A DNA stretch of 64,000 nucleotides, from NCBI RefSeq assembly GCF_017603965.1, contig NZ_CP071955.1, positions 1,178,001 to 1,242,000 on the forward strand, in the 5' to 3' direction. This DNA is from Xanthomonas fragariae (GTDB lineage: Bacteria; Pseudomonadota; Gammaproteobacteria; Xanthomonadales; Xanthomonadaceae). The position numbers and the translations under genes were made by a program. Below the pieces are notes generated by a model. The model made no database searches. It was not told where the DNA came from and saw only the letters and a list, made by a program, of their open reading frames with translations. This document shows, piece after piece, positions 56,643 to 64,000 of this stretch; position 1 is the stretch's first letter; every line of letters begins with the position of its first letter.

Positions 56643-58028
56643 ATGCCGCACCCGTCCCTGCCTCCCGGTCCCGCCGCTCCGTCCACCCCTGCATTGGGCC
56701 ACGCGCTGAAACCGCGGCAATTGATGATGATGGGCCTGGGCACGGCGATCGGCGCCGGGCTGTTTCTCGGCTCCGGCGTGGGCATCCACGCGGCCGGGCC
56801 GGCGGTGCTGGTGTCGTATCTGATCGCCGGCGCGCTGGTGATCATCGTGATGAACGCGCTGGGCGAGATGGCGGCTGCCAAGCCGGCCAGCGGTGCGTTT
56901 TCGGTGTACGCGGCCGATGCGATGGGGCCGACCGCCGGTGCGACGGTCGGCTGGTTGTGGTGGCTGCAGATCGTGGTGGTGATCGCGGCCGAAGCGGTCG
57001 GCGCGGCAGGCTTGCTCTCCTCGGTATGGCCGGTGTTGCCGGTGCCGTTGCTGGCTCTGGTGTTCATGGCCACCTTTACTGCGATCAATCTGCTGGGAGT
57101 GCGCAACTTCGGCGAGTTCGAATTCTGGTTCGCCATCCTCAAGGTCATGGCGATCATCGTGTTCCTGCTGATCGGTATGGCCTTGCTGGCAGGCTGGTTG
57201 CCGGGCGTGACCTCGCCCGGGCTGTCCAACGTCACCCAGAACGGCGGCTTCGCGCCCAACGGCCTGGCCGGCATCGGCGCGGCCTTACTGGTGGTGGTGT
57301 TCGCCTTCGGCGGCACCGAGATCGTGGCGGTGGCCGCGGCGGAAACCGCCGACCCCGGCCGCAGCCTGGCACGTACCATTCGTACCGTGGCCTGGCGCAT
57401 CCTGGTGTTTTACATCGGCTCGATCAGTGTGATCGTGGCGGTGGTGCCGTGGACCAGCAAAGCGCTCAGCTCGCCGTTCGCCGCCGTGCTGGACGTGGCC
57501 CGCATTCCCGGTGCGTCCACCGCCATCACGCTGGTCGCGGTGGTGGCGTTGCTGTCTGCGCTCAATGCCAATCTGTATGGCGCGTCGCGGATGATCTTCT
57601 CGCTGGCACAGCGTGGGGAAGCGCCGCGGCTGCTGGGCAAGACCAGCGGCGAGCAGGTGCCGCTGGCGGCGGTGATCGCCAGCGTGTTGTTCGGCTTCGC
57701 AGCAGCAGCGCTGGAGTTGCTGTATCCCAACAAGGTGCTGCCGATGCTGCTCAACATCGTTGGCGCCACCTGTCTGCTGGTATGGACGATCTCGCTGTTG
57801 TCGCAGCTGATCCTGCGCGCACGCGCGGACCGCGCCGGCATCACGCTACCGTTCCGCATGCGTGGTTACCCGTTCTTGACGGTGCTGGCTCTGGTGATCC
57901 TGGCAGTGATTTTCGTATTGCTGGCGTCCTCGGCCGATACGCGCGGGCAGTTCCTGTCGATGGTCGGTTTGACCGCTGCTATTGCCGTGATCAGCGAAGT
58001 GGCGCGACGCTTACATGGCCGGACGTGA
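56643..58028 (+). CDS. AAT-type amino-acid permease
   Basis: Inner-membrane amino-acid transporter, 461 aa, 12 helices. The LKPRQLMMMGLGTAIGAGLFLGSG opening is the amino-acid permease signature (GTAIGAGLF break in helix 1). SYLIAGALVIIVMNALGEMAAAKPASGAFSVYA is helix 2-3, and FAFGGTEIVAVAAAETADPGRSLARTIRTV is the loop of the AAT family. The ATG at 56643 is the first with sensible content; the open frame upstream codes no helices. It differs from the permease at 51687. Substrate cannot be read; a GABA/aromatic-type carrier is typical of this group. Confidence 0.92.
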   Translation: MPHPSLPPGPAAPSTPALGHALKPRQLMMMGLGTAIGAGLFLGSGVGIHAAGPAVLVSYLIAGALVIIVMNALGEMAAAKPASGAFSVYAADAMGPTAGATVGWLWWLQIVVVIAAEAVGAAGLLSSVWPVLPVPLLALVFMATFTAINLLGVRNFGEFEFWFAILKVMAIIVFLLIGMALLAGWLPGVTSPGLSNVTQNGGFAPNGLAGIGAALLVVVFAFGGTEIVAVAAAETADPGRSLARTIRTVAWRILVFYIGSISVIVAVVPWTSKALSSPFAAVLDVARIPGASTAITLVAVVALLSALNANLYGASRMIFSLAQRGEAPRLLGKTSGEQVPLAAVIASVLFGFAAAALELLYPNKVLPMLLNIVGATCLLVWTISLLSQLILRARADRAGITLPFRMRGYPFLTVLALVILAVIFVLLASSADTRGQFLSMVGLTAAIAVISEVARRLHGRT

Positions 58029-58042
58029 ACGTGTGGGTCCAA

Positions 58043-58184
58043 GAGCGGCTAACAAAACGTAGCGAGCAGTCGTCAGGTGGGTGTTCACGGCGCGCAGGAA
58101 CCGGAGTGTACGCGTGGTACATGCCAATTCCGCGCACCGGCCGCGCCCGCCTGGCGGTGAGCGCAGTCGTTTTGTTAGCCGCTC
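58043..58184 (-). repeat. 142-bp MITE, copy 6 (reverse)
   Basis: Inverted repeats GAGCGGCTAAC / GTTAGCCGCTC; CAA duplicated on both sides. It lies 14 bp after the permease stop. Confidence 0.9.
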
Positions 58185-58694
58185 CAAGTGGGGAAGCGGG
58201 CGCGTCGGGTGTGTCGTCGATCGCGCTGCGCGCCGTCCAGGCACGCAGCGTCGTGGCGATCGAGGCGGACGCGTTGTGCAATCTACCGGCACCAGAGCAG
58301 CTGCGAACGAACATTCGGGCATTGGCGGCGAATATCATGTGTGTCGGGTCAATTCCATCGCGGCTTGCGGCATCGCGTCGGAGTGGGTCGACCGCGTCAT
58401 CGCCTGAGAGCAGTCGAGCACGTTGACTGGAGCTACATGGCGAATGGTCATACAGCGGCGAAAACAGGCTGCAGTGAGCTTCTGCACACCGTCGAAGCGA
58501 GAACGTGCGCGCAGTCTTGCGGTTTGCTTCCCATCAGACGGGAGAGTTTATGGATCTGTCGATTTTGTTCAGTTACTATAATTTGGTAGATTATGCTCGT
58601 CCCATCAAGTAGCTCAGATAATATCTGATTATTATCAGATAATTAAAAAAGCGCATTATTTAATTTTTTCAGAATTCATTGCCGGATTTCCTCC
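58185..58694. other. Gap upstream of the M19-type dipeptidase
   Basis: 510 bp. The last ~100 bp is unusually AT-rich and carries overlapping dyads (58614-58641). The earlier part shows nothing conserved. Confidence 0.6.
58614..58641. promoter_or_regulatory. Overlapping dyads in AT-rich promoter region
   Basis: TCAGATAATATCTGA (58614-58628) and TATCTGATTATTATCAGATA (58622-58641) are both perfect palindromes sharing the ATCTGA half. They lie 54-81 bp before the dipeptidase start, in sequence much more AT-rich than the surroundings. Candidate operator or hairpin; the binding protein is unknown. Confidence 0.55.
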
Positions 58695-59924
58695 ATGAAT
58701 GCCGTTTCGCCTGAGAGTTCGGTTGTCTTGCCTGCCGCCCACACGCTGGATGCATTGCATGCGTTGGCTTATCCTATCGACACGCATCTCGACTCTCTTT
58801 ATCTGTCGCGGTTGGTCGGTTGCGACTTCTGGAAAGGCGATTGGAAGGCGCATCGACGCTCTCTGATAATCTGGCTGATCAACAAGACCTCGCCGAGAGG
58901 TCGCAATCAACCGCTGATGTACCATGTGAGCGGTCCAGACTTTCTCGCGGGTGGTTACGGCGGCGCCTGTTTCAGCGCTCACGCGCTATGGGAGAACCTC
59001 ATTGCCCTGCCTTTTCTCGATCCTTGGAAAAACTGGGTGGATCATCAGCGCTATGTCGAGGCGGTGGTGGCGGCAAGCGAGGGTCGGATGCGGCTGGCAC
59101 GCAGCGCCGCTGAGGTGCGCGCGATTCGAGCCGAAGGTCTCTGCTGCGCCATTCTGTCGTTGGAAGGCGCGCATATGCTTGGTCCACGCGGTATCAGCAG
59201 CCAGGCGCTGCGGCTGAAACGCCTGGAAATCGCTGCGAAGGCCGGCGCCGCTTATTTGACGCTCAACCATTTCAGCCATACCGACATATCCCAGGCCGGC
59301 TATGCGCCGCTCAATCCGTGGCGCAGTATCGAGGGCGGGGGGCTCTCGGAGTTCGGTAAGGAGGTCGTGGAGCGCTGCATCGATGTTGGGCTTCTGTTGG
59401 ATCTCTCCCATACGTCGAGCCAAGGGATTATCGACGCCTGCGGCATCTGCGCGCGGCGCAATGTGCCCGCCTTCGCCTCGCATGGCGCATCGCGCAGCGT
59501 CACCCGTGGCGACGAGACGCGGCCGTCGCGTCATCTCGACCGGGGACTCGACGACGAGGCGATCCGCGCCATCGTTCAGACCGGTGGCTGCATCAGCGTC
59601 ATTTTGGCGCCGTACTTTCTGCAACATTCCTATCTAGCTGACGGCAAGCCGAATATGGATGCCGATCTGGCTTTTGTCATTCGCTATTATGAAGCCTTCG
59701 CCCGACAGATCGCCGACATGGGTATGGTTGCAGATCCGTGGAAACACTTGAGTTTCGGCAGCGATTTCGATGGCGGCATTTCCAGCCTGCCGACGGGTAT
59801 GCGCAGCGGCGCGGATTTGCCCAAGCTCACGCAGGCGATGATCGATGCCGGCTGGCCTGCCCAACGCATTGTCGATGTTTATAGCGGCAATTTCCTACGG
59901 GTCTGGGAGCGGGTGCGGCCGTAG
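58695..59924 (+). CDS. Peptidase M19 family (membrane-dipeptidase-like) enzyme
   Basis: 409 aa, no signal peptide. The zinc-site landmarks of the amidohydrolase-type dipeptidase fold are visible: PIDTHLDSLY (HxD, about residue 30), LSLEGAHML (bridging Glu, about 156), LTLNHFSHTD (His, about 185), LLLDLSHTSSQG (His), FASHGASRSV, and FGSDFDGG near the C-terminus. Members hydrolyse dipeptides, including D-amino-acid-containing ones, or renal-dipeptidase substrates. The ATG at 58695 has GGATTTCCTCC upstream. Regulation may involve the dyads just upstream. A permease for amino acids lies on the same strand, across a MITE. Confidence 0.88.
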   Translation: MNAVSPESSVVLPAAHTLDALHALAYPIDTHLDSLYLSRLVGCDFWKGDWKAHRRSLIIWLINKTSPRGRNQPLMYHVSGPDFLAGGYGGACFSAHALWENLIALPFLDPWKNWVDHQRYVEAVVAASEGRMRLARSAAEVRAIRAEGLCCAILSLEGAHMLGPRGISSQALRLKRLEIAAKAGAAYLTLNHFSHTDISQAGYAPLNPWRSIEGGGLSEFGKEVVERCIDVGLLLDLSHTSSQGIIDACGICARRNVPAFASHGASRSVTRGDETRPSRHLDRGLDDEAIRAIVQTGGCISVILAPYFLQHSYLADGKPNMDADLAFVIRYYEAFARQIADMGMVADPWKHLSFGSDFDGGISSLPTGMRSGADLPKLTQAMIDAGWPAQRIVDVYSGNFLRVWERVRP

Positions 59925-60114
59925 CGTTGCCCAGCAAACCTGCGTCCGAATTGGAGAGTGGCGCGTTGGGCAGTCAATCGCGCGCCGGCACGTTCTTACC
60001 AGAGCCGGGCGCGTCGATGCTGCAGCCTTGTTCCGACCTCGTTCGCCTCCAAAAAATGCGTGCTGCATTGCGCGCTGGGCGTAATATCGCGTTGCAGTGC
60101 AAGCGAGGCAGTTA

Positions 60115-60247
60115 GAGCGGCTAATAAAACGACTGCGCTCACCGCCAAGCGGGCGTGGCCGGTGCTCGGAGTCGGCATGTACTAGGCGTACACTCCGATT
60201 CCTCCGCGCCCACCTGACGACTGCTCGCTACGTTTTGTTAGCCGCTC
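60115..60247 (+). repeat. MITE copy 7 (forward), 133 bp with a small deletion
   Basis: Inverted repeats GAGCGGCTAAT / GTTAGCCGCTC; TTA on both sides. About 9 bp shorter than the other copies. Confidence 0.88.
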
Positions 60248-60268
60248 TTAATGATTGCGGAGAGCGAT

Positions 60269-60376
60269 TAAAGTTGGGGCTGGTTTCACGTGTCGGCCTT
60301 GCCCGGGATAGAGCGACGCACTACTCCACCTTGCGGAGACGAACATCTGCCGTTCGTAAACCCCATGATGCAATAG
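60269..60376. repeat. Duplicated 3' flank of the effector-like genes
   Basis: The ~108 bp from TAAAGTTGGGGC to just before the stop of the first gene is repeated with few changes at 62351-62458, before the stop of the second gene. It shows that the tandem duplication included the downstream flank. Confidence 0.85.
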
Positions 60377-62257
60377 TCATTTGGGAACACGCTGTTCACC
60401 ATCGTTCCAGTCGAGCCCAGTGTCATTCTGGTCAAAGGTCGGTATCGACGCTGGCGGCATAGCGGTGGAGTGCTGCCGCTCTATGGCTTCTGGCTGCAGT
60501 GCATCCGGGTCGAACGCAAAGCTGGAAATCGACGCCCCGGGCTGGGCGGACAACGAATGCCCCATGAACTGCTCAGACCCCATGAACTGATCAGAAAAGT
60601 TATCGAGATCCCAATTGCTTGGATGCGTTTGCGACAAATGCGACAAATTTTGATGCCCCTGCAACAAAACATCTGTTTGATGAAGTGCGCCCTCCCAGTC
60701 GAATTCAAAGGGGGAACTCGACGCCTCGGGCTGTGCTGGCCACGCAGGTCCCGTCACCTCCTGCTCGGGCGTATCGGGAATCCAGACGCCTTCAGCCGCC
60801 TGCGGCCAACCACCCTCAGGAGTGAGTGGAAACATGTAGGAATAAGAAGGCTCCGCCGATTCAGCTCTGCTTCCCAGGTCGGGCAACTGCTCGTTAGAAG
60901 GACGCATCTGGCGCACTTGCGTCAGCATGTGTTTCATACAATTGTGATAATTTGGTGTCCGGCCATAGGTGAAGATTTTCAAATCGTCATCCAACGTTTG
61001 GTCGTGCAAACGCGATGCCATTGGACCCTTTTGGTTCTCCTTTAGCCAAACACTGAATTGTATCAGACGTTCTGATATCTTACTGCCGTAGGATCTCCCG
61101 TCAGCGTATTGGTTATCGAGGCCGGACGCCGAAAAAGCAGCTTTAAATTGCTCGCTGAGTTGGTGGTCGACTTCGTGGATATTACGCCTTGTACGCCTTG
61201 CCACGATATCCGTCGCTCCGGGAGGGTAAAAGGACTGCAGGTGCTTCAGCGCCGACACTGACCTGCTACTGTTCGCCATACGCGTGTTTACGAAGGCATT
61301 GGCGTCATCCATCAAGCTCTGGGAGTGCAGTCTGCCGGTTTCGCACAATCCCTTTTTACCCTGGGCATGCAGCCATGCACTGAACGCGCGCAACGCGCTT
61401 GCCTCCCGGTGTTTAGCAGAAAGCGCAGCATTGATGAATTGTGTATCCTCGTCGGGAACCTGATGGCGGGGGTAACCCCCGACCTTTACCGTTCCGTCGG
61501 TGGCAACTGCCATGGTACGCAGATAATTCAGTGCTGAGGTCACAAGATTGCGTTTGTTTCCTTGTTGAAAATTCGATGCATCCTGTTCCAGCGCTTCTTT
61601 GTCTTTGAAAAGTCGTTCCTCCACACTACCTTTGTTCTGCTGTCTGAGCCAATCGCTAAAACGTATCAATGCGTGGCTGTAAATTCTTGTGGTGGTGAAG
61701 TTGCTATCTCCCTTCTCGGCGCCATCTACAAACCGCGCGATGAGTGCCCTGTCGTCTTCATAGGGTGTGTTGGAGCCTGACAACACGGTCCCGTCTCGAA
61801 TGTCGCCGCTTAGCTTGGCGAACGGGGCTGGCCCACGGGGCAAGGTTGATGGACGATTGGCTGCCGCCCGAGGTGCTTCATGAACTGCGGCGTCTTCAAA
61901 AACACGCTGCTGCGCTGTTGCGCCCTGGAGCTCAGGCGCATCAGCAGGCCAAAGCCGAAGATGATGAAAATGACTGTTAGGTTGCAGGTCGTCGCAATCC
62001 AACGCGAAGGGAAACCGTATCGATGTGCCGTTCGGGGCCAGAGGTGCGCCCGATGCCGGCGTCGAACGCACAGCAGATGCCTCGGCGCGATGGCGCTTAG
62101 TCGGTCGAGCTGCCAGTTCGTTGAGGACGCCGGAGGGCGTTGAGGAAGACGATACTCCGGACGCAACGTTGCCCGCGCCAGCCGGCCGGACAGTGGCCTG
62201 CTCTGGCGTGCTTTGATTGGTATGCGTCCAAGGATTGCTGCTCTTGTGGATCTGCAT
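60377..62257 (-). CDS. Candidate type III effector with XopD/NopD-like helical repeats
   Basis: 626 aa from MQIHKSSNPWTH at 62257, preceded by GGAGCGAAGAAA. The first 60 residues are Ser/Thr/Pro-rich, as in type III secretion signals, followed by the basic KRHRAE stretch (possible nuclear signal). Three related helical units occur at about 270-330, 365-425 and 450-520 (FSDWLRQQNKGSVEERLF, FSAWLHAQGKKGLCETGRLH, FSVWLKENQKGPMASRLHD), a pattern I associate with the N-terminal parts of XopD/NopD proteins. The C-terminal 150 residues are acidic (ending DQNDTGLDWNDGEQRVPK) and lack a SUMO-protease domain. It is next to its paralogue. No PIP box was found. Secretion is unproven. Confidence 0.65.
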   Translation of the reverse strand: MQIHKSSNPWTHTNQSTPEQATVRPAGAGNVASGVSSSSTPSGVLNELAARPTKRHRAEASAVRSTPASGAPLAPNGTSIRFPFALDCDDLQPNSHFHHLRLWPADAPELQGATAQQRVFEDAAVHEAPRAAANRPSTLPRGPAPFAKLSGDIRDGTVLSGSNTPYEDDRALIARFVDGAEKGDSNFTTTRIYSHALIRFSDWLRQQNKGSVEERLFKDKEALEQDASNFQQGNKRNLVTSALNYLRTMAVATDGTVKVGGYPRHQVPDEDTQFINAALSAKHREASALRAFSAWLHAQGKKGLCETGRLHSQSLMDDANAFVNTRMANSSRSVSALKHLQSFYPPGATDIVARRTRRNIHEVDHQLSEQFKAAFSASGLDNQYADGRSYGSKISERLIQFSVWLKENQKGPMASRLHDQTLDDDLKIFTYGRTPNYHNCMKHMLTQVRQMRPSNEQLPDLGSRAESAEPSYSYMFPLTPEGGWPQAAEGVWIPDTPEQEVTGPAWPAQPEASSSPFEFDWEGALHQTDVLLQGHQNLSHLSQTHPSNWDLDNFSDQFMGSEQFMGHSLSAQPGASISSFAFDPDALQPEAIERQHSTAMPPASIPTFDQNDTGLDWNDGEQRVPK

Positions 62258-62350
62258 TTTCTTCGCTCCGTTTCGTGATGAAAAAGACGCCTTGTTCCTG
62301 GATCTCGCCAAGCTGATGCGGCTCAGGGATATCCGTTGAATACCGACAGC

Positions 62351-62458
62351 TAAAGTTGGGGCTGGTTTCACGTGTCGGCCGTGCCCGGGATAGCGCGACG
62401 CACTACTCCACCTTGCGGAGACGAACATCTGCCGATCGTAAACTCCATGATGCAATAG
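62351..62458. repeat. Duplicated 3' flank, second copy
   Basis: Second copy of the flank described at 60269-60376. It lies between the two paralogues and would overlap the promoter region of the first gene. Confidence 0.85.
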
Positions 62459-64000
62459 TCATTCGGGAACACGCCGTTCACCATCGTTCCAGTCGAGCCC
62501 AGTGTGATTCTCGTCGAGGGTCAATATCGACGCTTGCGGCATAGCGGTGGAGTGATGCGGCTCTGTCGCTGCTGGATGCATTGCCTGCCAGTCGAATGGA
62601 ATGTTGGAAATCGACGCCCCGGGCTGGGCGGACAACGAATGCCCCATGAACTGATCAGAAAAGTCATCGAGATCCCAATTGCTTGGATGCTTTTGCGACA
62701 AATTTTGATGCCCCTGCAACAAAACATTCGCTTGACGCAGTGCGCCCCCCCCATCGAATTCAAGAGGGGGACTCGACGCAGCGGGCTGGGCTGGCCACGC
62801 AGGTCCCGTCACCTCCTGCTCTGGCGTATCGGGAATCCAGACGCCTTCAGCCGCCTGCGGCCAACCACCCTCAGGAGTGAGTGGAAACATGTAGGAATAA
62901 GAAGGCTCCGCCGGTTCAGCTCTGCTTCCCAGGCCGGGCAACTGCTCGTCAGGAGGCAACATCGTGCGCACTTGCGTCAGCATGCCTTTCATACACTTGT
63001 GGTGATTTGGTGTCTGGCCATAGGTGAAGAGTTTCAAATCGTCATCCAACGTTTGGTCGTGCAAACGCGATGCCATCGGACCCTTTTGGTTCTCCTTTAG
63101 CCAAGCGCTGAATCGCATCAGACGCTCTGACAGTATAATGCCATAGGATCTCCCTTTAGCGTATTTTTTATCGCGGCCGGACGCCGAAAAAGCAGCTTTA
63201 AATTGCTCGCTGAGTTGGTAGTCGACTTCGTGGATATTACGCCTTTTACGCCTTTTACGCATTTCCACGATATCCGTTGCTCCGGCACAGTAAAAGGCCT
63301 GCAGGTAATCCAGCGCCAACACTGACCTGTTACTGCCTGCCATGCCGGTTTTTGAGAAGGCGTGGGCGTCATCCATCAAGGTTTGGGAGTACAGTCTGTC
63401 CGTTTCGCACAATCCCTTTTTACCCTGGGCATGAAGCCATGCACTGAACGCCCGCAATCTGGATAAATATTGGTGAGAGATACCAGAACGTGCATCATTG
63501 ATGAGTTTTTTATCACCTTCAGGAATCACATATCGGTGTTGAGCGGAGATCGTTACCGTTCCGTGGGATTCCACGGAACGCAGATGTTTCAGTGCTGCGA
63601 TCATATTAGTGCTGCCAGTCTGTTCTTGGAATTTCCTGGCATCGAGTATTAGCTCGTCTTTGAAGAGCCGATCTTGCAGACCACCCTTGTCCTGCTGCTT
63701 GAGCCAGGCGCTAAAAACTTCAAAAAGTCTGGAGTAAATTTTTACGGTATTGACGCTGTATTCCCCCTTGGCACCGTCTGAAAATCGCTTGATGAGTGAC
63801 GTGTCGTCTCGATAAGGCAGACTGGAGTCTGACGACCCGGTCACGCCTTTAATCACGCCTTTGCGCTTACGGCCCGAGGTCGATGGACGATTATCTAGCG
63901 CCCGACGTTGTTCATGAACTACGACGTCTTCAAAAGCAGGCTGCTGCGCTGTTGTCCCCTGGGGCCCATGCGCATCCGCGCGCCGAAGTTGGGGATGAGG
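62459..64000 (-). CDS. Paralogue of the candidate effector, 5' end outside window
   Basis: The frame stays open to the window edge; homology to the neighbouring paralogue (for example ADAHGPQGTTAQQPAFED aligned with ADAPELQGATAQQRVFED) shows that the true start lies beyond 64000, not at the internal GTG near 63856. The same helical units occur (FSAWLKQQDKGGLQDRLF, FSAWLHAQGKKGLCETDRLY, FSAWLKENQKGPMASRLHD), and the acidic C-terminus (EFDGGGALRQANVLLQG, ending DWNDGERRVPE) is nearly identical. About 1.5 kb is visible. The middle part of the first repeat region has diverged more than the C-terminus. No catalytic domain is recognised. Confidence 0.65.
   Translation of the reverse strand, partial: PHPQLRRADAHGPQGTTAQQPAFEDVVVHEQRRALDNRPSTSGRKRKGVIKGVTGSSDSSLPYRDDTSLIKRFSDGAKGEYSVNTVKIYSRLFEVFSAWLKQQDKGGLQDRLFKDELILDARKFQEQTGSTNMIAALKHLRSVESHGTVTISAQHRYVIPEGDKKLINDARSGISHQYLSRLRAFSAWLHAQGKKGLCETDRLYSQTLMDDAHAFSKTGMAGSNRSVLALDYLQAFYCAGATDIVEMRKRRKRRNIHEVDYQLSEQFKAAFSASGRDKKYAKGRSYGIILSERLMRFSAWLKENQKGPMASRLHDQTLDDDLKLFTYGQTPNHHKCMKGMLTQVRTMLPPDEQLPGLGSRAEPAEPSYSYMFPLTPEGGWPQAAEGVWIPDTPEQEVTGPAWPAQPAASSPPLEFDGGGALRQANVLLQGHQNLSQKHPSNWDLDDFSDQFMGHSLSAQPGASISNIPFDWQAMHPAATEPHHSTAMPQASILTLDENHTGLDWNDGERRVPE

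Larger units (their letters stand above)
59925..60376. other. Gap between the dipeptidase and the effector-like genes
   Basis: 452 bp containing a MITE (60115-60247) and the duplicated 3' flank (60269-60376). Otherwise no feature. Confidence 0.6.

Noticed and set aside
60377..62257. XopD itself (SUMO protease effector)
   Set aside because: Only the helical repeat style is shared; no C48 protease domain with His-Asp-Cys is present in the C-terminus.
62257..62455. PIP box upstream of the effector-like gene, and N-terminal extension to 62455
   Set aside because: No TTCGB-N15-TTCGB pair found by eye in this interval, and the extension is non-conserved duplicated flank sequence.
63856..63858. 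GTG near 63856 as start of the second effector paralogue
   Set aside because: Homology to the first paralogue continues upstream of it to the window edge, so it is an internal codon.

Overview
The window is high-GC bacterial DNA from the genus Xanthomonas. The marker genes are the divergent pair hrpG and hrpX (master regulators of the type III secretion system), a plant-signal LuxR solo next to proline iminopeptidase, and a VirD4 coupling protein next to a putative type IV secretion effector. The species cannot be fixed from sequence alone. Many broken genes, two near-identical IS5-family elements and seven or eight copies of a 142-bp MITE show a genome undergoing decay and rearrangement.

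Layout. 1-3.7 kb: housekeeping genes ileS (partial), lspA and ispH, then tRNA-Thr. 4.0-8.1 kb: cyoABCD, the cytochrome bo ubiquinol oxidase, with a MITE between cyoD and its terminator. 8.2-12.5 kb: an M61-type aminopeptidase, radA and a broken DUF805 gene. 12.6-16.4 kb: two abutting MITEs, then hrpG between two inverted ~150-bp repeats, and hrpX. 16.6-24.7 kb: HSP90-family pseudogene, TonB-dependent receptor, broken GAF-type kinase, an intact kinase/response-regulator pair, an IS copy and a broken GH51 arabinofuranosidase. 24.8-30.6 kb: a decayed hybrid kinase, its intact 1203-aa paralogue and an MFS pseudogene. 30.6-34.8 kb: hemE, a WGR-domain protein, aroB, aroK (all minus strand) and pdxH. 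35.1-39.7 kb: an operon resembling E. coli yjfIJKLMC (DUF2170, PspA, DUF2491, DUF350, DUF1190, glutathionylspermidine-synthase-like) with a dead potassium channel inside it.

39.8-51.3 kb is the most unusual part. It holds three tandem copies of a two-gene module: a small cytosolic protein translationally coupled to a zeta-toxin-like kinase. Only the last kinase (987 aa) has a full C-terminus with a peptidoglycan-binding domain, a glutamine-rich linker and a terminal region like the VirD4-interacting domain of Xanthomonas type IV effectors, and it lies directly upstream of virD4. The other two kinases lack that signal and one is split by an IS. The modules differ mainly in a segment that spans the end of the small gene and the start of the kinase gene. 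I read this as an interbacterial effector locus with silent or orphan cassettes.

51.7-55.2 kb: amino-acid permease, LuxR solo and pip, with a lux-type box before pip. 55.2-60.2 kb: non-coding sequence with MITEs, a second amino-acid permease and an M19-type dipeptidase. 60.4-64 kb: two tandem paralogues (the second runs off the window) with helical repeats like the N-terminal part of XopD/NopD-type effectors; they are candidate type III effectors.
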